From an uncultured Oscillospiraceae bacterium (lineage in GTDB: Bacteria > Bacillota > Clostridia > Oscillospirales > Acutalibacteraceae): a stretch of DNA of 11,367 nt. A model generated the notes under the pieces. It saw only the letters and a list, made by a program, of their open reading frames with translations. It was not told the origin of the DNA and ran no database searches. Made by a program: the position numbers and the translations under genes. Location: NCBI GenBank assembly GCA_900552925.1, contig USBH01000024.1, positions 1 to 11,367 of the forward strand. The letters run 5' to 3'. Shown one piece after another: positions 9,826 through 11,367 of the stretch. Numbering within the stretch: position 1 is the stretch's first letter; each line of letters starts with the position of its first letter.

Positions 9826-11367
9826 GTGGAGTATTTTTCGTCGAAGGCGGAACAGGTTCTGCAGTCACTGCAGACGGACCCTGCGCAGGGACTGAGCGCT
9901 GCGGAGGCGGCCAGACGGCTGGAGCAGCACGGCGTGAACGTCCTGCGGGAAAAGAAGAAAAAGACGAACCTGCAGCGGTTCCTCGACCAGTTCAAGGATG
10001 TGATGATCCTGATTCTGATCGCGGCGGCGATCGTATCGTTCGTGATCGCCTGCGTCGAGGGGAACCCCGGCGAGTTCTTTGAACCGGCGCTGATCCTGCT
10101 GATCGTCATCCTGAACGCCATCATGGGCATGCTGCAGGAGAGCAAGGCCGAAAAGGCGCTCGACGCGCTCAAGAGCATGTCCGCGCCGCATGCGCGCGTG
10201 CTGCGCGACGGCACGGAGCAGATCATCGATGCGGCGTCGCTCGTGCCGGGCGACATCATCCGGCTGGAGGCGGGCGATTTCGTCCCGGCCGACGCGCGTC
10301 TGCTGCACAGCGCCGGCCTGAAGTCCGAGGAGTCGGCGCTGACCGGCGAATCGGTGCCGTCGGAAAAGGATGCGCAGGAGCCGGTCGCGGCGGACGCTGC
10401 GCTCGGCGACCGCGTCAACATGGTCTTTTCCGGGTGCAGCGTCACCTACGGCACGGCGACCGCGGTCGTTACCGCCACCGGCATGCAGACCGAAATGGGC
10501 AAGATCGCCGGGCTGCTTTCCGGCGAGGAGGAGACGCAGACGCCGCTGCAGAAAAAGCTCGCGTCGCTCGGCAAGATCCTCGGCTTTGTCGCGCTCGGCG
10601 CCTGCGCGATCATCTTTGTGGTCGGCCTTCTGAACGGCATCGACGTGCTGGAGATCTTCATGACTTCGGTTTCGCTGGCGGTTTCTGCGATCCCGGAGGG
10701 TCTGCCGGCCATCGTCACGATCGTGCTTTCGATCGGCGTGCAGCGCATGGTCAAAAAGAATGCGATCATCCGCCGGCTGCCCGCGGTCGAGACGCTCGGC
10801 AGCGCGTCGGTCATCTGCTCGGATAAGACCGGCACGCTGACGCAGAACCGCATGACGCTGCAGAAGGCGTATCTGGACGGCGCGGCGGAGATCATCGATT
10901 CCGGCGACGCTGCGGCGCGCACGCTCGTGCGCACGGCGGCGCTCTGCTGTGACGGCGCCGTGACCTTTGAGGCGGACGGCACGGTGACGCACATCGGCGA
11001 CCCGACGGAAACGGCGATCGTCTTTGCGGCGCACCAGTTCGGCGACACGAAGGAAACGCTCGGCGCAGCCTTTCCGCGCCTTGCGGAGCTGCCGTTCGAT
11101 TCCGACCGCAAGCGCATGTCGGTCGTCGTCGAGCACGACGGGCGCAAGCTCGCGATCGTCAAGGGCGCCTTCGACGGGATCGCGCCGCTGTGCACGGCGG
11201 GCGATACGGAGCGCGCGCGGCAGGTCAACGACGAGATGAGCCGCAAGGCGCTCCGCGTGCTGGCGGTCGCCGTGCGGGAGATCGACGCGCTGCCGGAGGT
11301 GCTGGCACCGGAGACGCTGGAGAAGGACCTCACCTTCCTCGGCCTCGTGGGCATGATCGACCCGCCG
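9826..11367 (+). CDS. P-type cation-transporting ATPase, probable Ca2+-ATPase (P2 type), 3'-partial
   Basis: Starts at GTG and is open to the window end; 514 codons are present of an expected 850-900. An integral membrane pump that exports a cation, most likely Ca2+, at the cost of ATP. N-terminal cation-ATPase domain about 1-55. Membrane helices: M1 about 62-82, M2 about 86-106, M3 about 250-268, M4 about 276-300 with IPEGLPA (E291), the SERCA/PMCA-like calcium-site motif. The actuator domain holds LTGES (E175). The phosphorylated aspartate is D333 in CSDKTGTLTQN. The nucleotide domain shows GDPTETAI and KGAFDG (K446), and the fragment ends in GLVGMIDPP just before the rest of the P domain and M5-M10. 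P2A Ca2+ pumps fit best, but Na+/K+-type or Mn2+ transport cannot be excluded without the M5-M6 region, which is outside the window. Confidence 0.93.
   Translation, partial: MEYFSSKAEQVLQSLQTDPAQGLSAAEAARRLEQHGVNVLREKKKKTNLQRFLDQFKDVMILILIAAAIVSFVIACVEGNPGEFFEPALILLIVILNAIMGMLQESKAEKALDALKSMSAPHARVLRDGTEQIIDAASLVPGDIIRLEAGDFVPADARLLHSAGLKSEESALTGESVPSEKDAQEPVAADAALGDRVNMVFSGCSVTYGTATAVVTATGMQTEMGKIAGLLSGEEETQTPLQKKLASLGKILGFVALGACAIIFVVGLLNGIDVLEIFMTSVSLAVSAIPEGLPAIVTIVLSIGVQRMVKKNAIIRRLPAVETLGSASVICSDKTGTLTQNRMTLQKAYLDGAAEIIDSGDAAARTLVRTAALCCDGAVTFEADGTVTHIGDPTETAIVFAAHQFGDTKETLGAAFPRLAELPFDSDRKRMSVVVEHDGRKLAIVKGAFDGIAPLCTAGDTERARQVNDEMSRKALRVLAVAVREIDALPEVLAPETLEKDLTFLGLVGMIDPP

Noticed and set aside
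9865..11136. Minus-strand open frame opposite the P-type ATPase
   Set aside because: The plus strand carries the full set of P-type ATPase motifs in frame from the GTG at 9826; the minus frame is R/D-rich and unrecognisable.

Overview
The window is a GC-rich, densely packed, single-strand bacterial segment: every gene I can support runs left to right. Third codon positions are overwhelmingly G or C, ribosome binding sites are strong and Gram-positive-like (AAAGGAGG, GGGAGGAG), promoters are close to the sigma-A consensus, and diaminopimelate is made by the DapL (LL-DAP aminotransferase) route. Together these suggest a high-GC member of the Firmicutes/Clostridia, perhaps a gut Oscillospirales-type organism. 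The taxonomic call is inference. No rRNA, tRNA, CRISPR array, insertion sequence or phage gene was seen.

Region 1 (1-6035) is a housekeeping biosynthesis cluster. It opens inside a carbamoyl-phosphate synthase large subunit (CarB) that reads, without a stop, into a complete diaminopimelate epimerase (DapF), giving one CarB-DapF fusion polypeptide. CTP synthase (pyrG) and LL-diaminopimelate aminotransferase (dapL) follow. The cluster therefore alternates pyrimidine genes (carB, pyrG) with DAP/lysine/peptidoglycan genes (dapF, dapL). DapL makes the LL-DAP that DapF epimerises to meso-DAP. A GC-rich hairpin with a short T-run lies between the fusion gene and pyrG, and a strong intrinsic terminator closes the cluster.

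Region 2 (6045-8136) is a two-gene sugar operon with its own promoter. It holds a cytoplasmic GH27 glycosidase followed, 3 bases after its stop, by L-ribulose-5-phosphate 4-epimerase (araD), and it ends in a strong terminator. The neighbour, and a D-I pair where alpha-galactosidases usually have D-D, point to beta-L-arabinopyranosidase rather than plain alpha-galactosidase.

Region 3 (8137-9726) is a MocR/PdxR-type regulator (GntR winged helix plus aminotransferase-fold PLP domain). It has a clear promoter surrounded by palindromes and repeated CTGCG motifs that look like an autoregulatory operator. Its target is not evident.

Region 4 (9727-11367) is a GTG-started P2-type cation (probably Ca2+) transporting ATPase, cut off by the window end.

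No gene-free stretch exceeds 300 bases; the longest is 8104-8313, which holds a terminator, a promoter and candidate operators. The most notable feature is the CarB-DapF fusion. I saw no wholly unknown multi-gene system such as a defence island.
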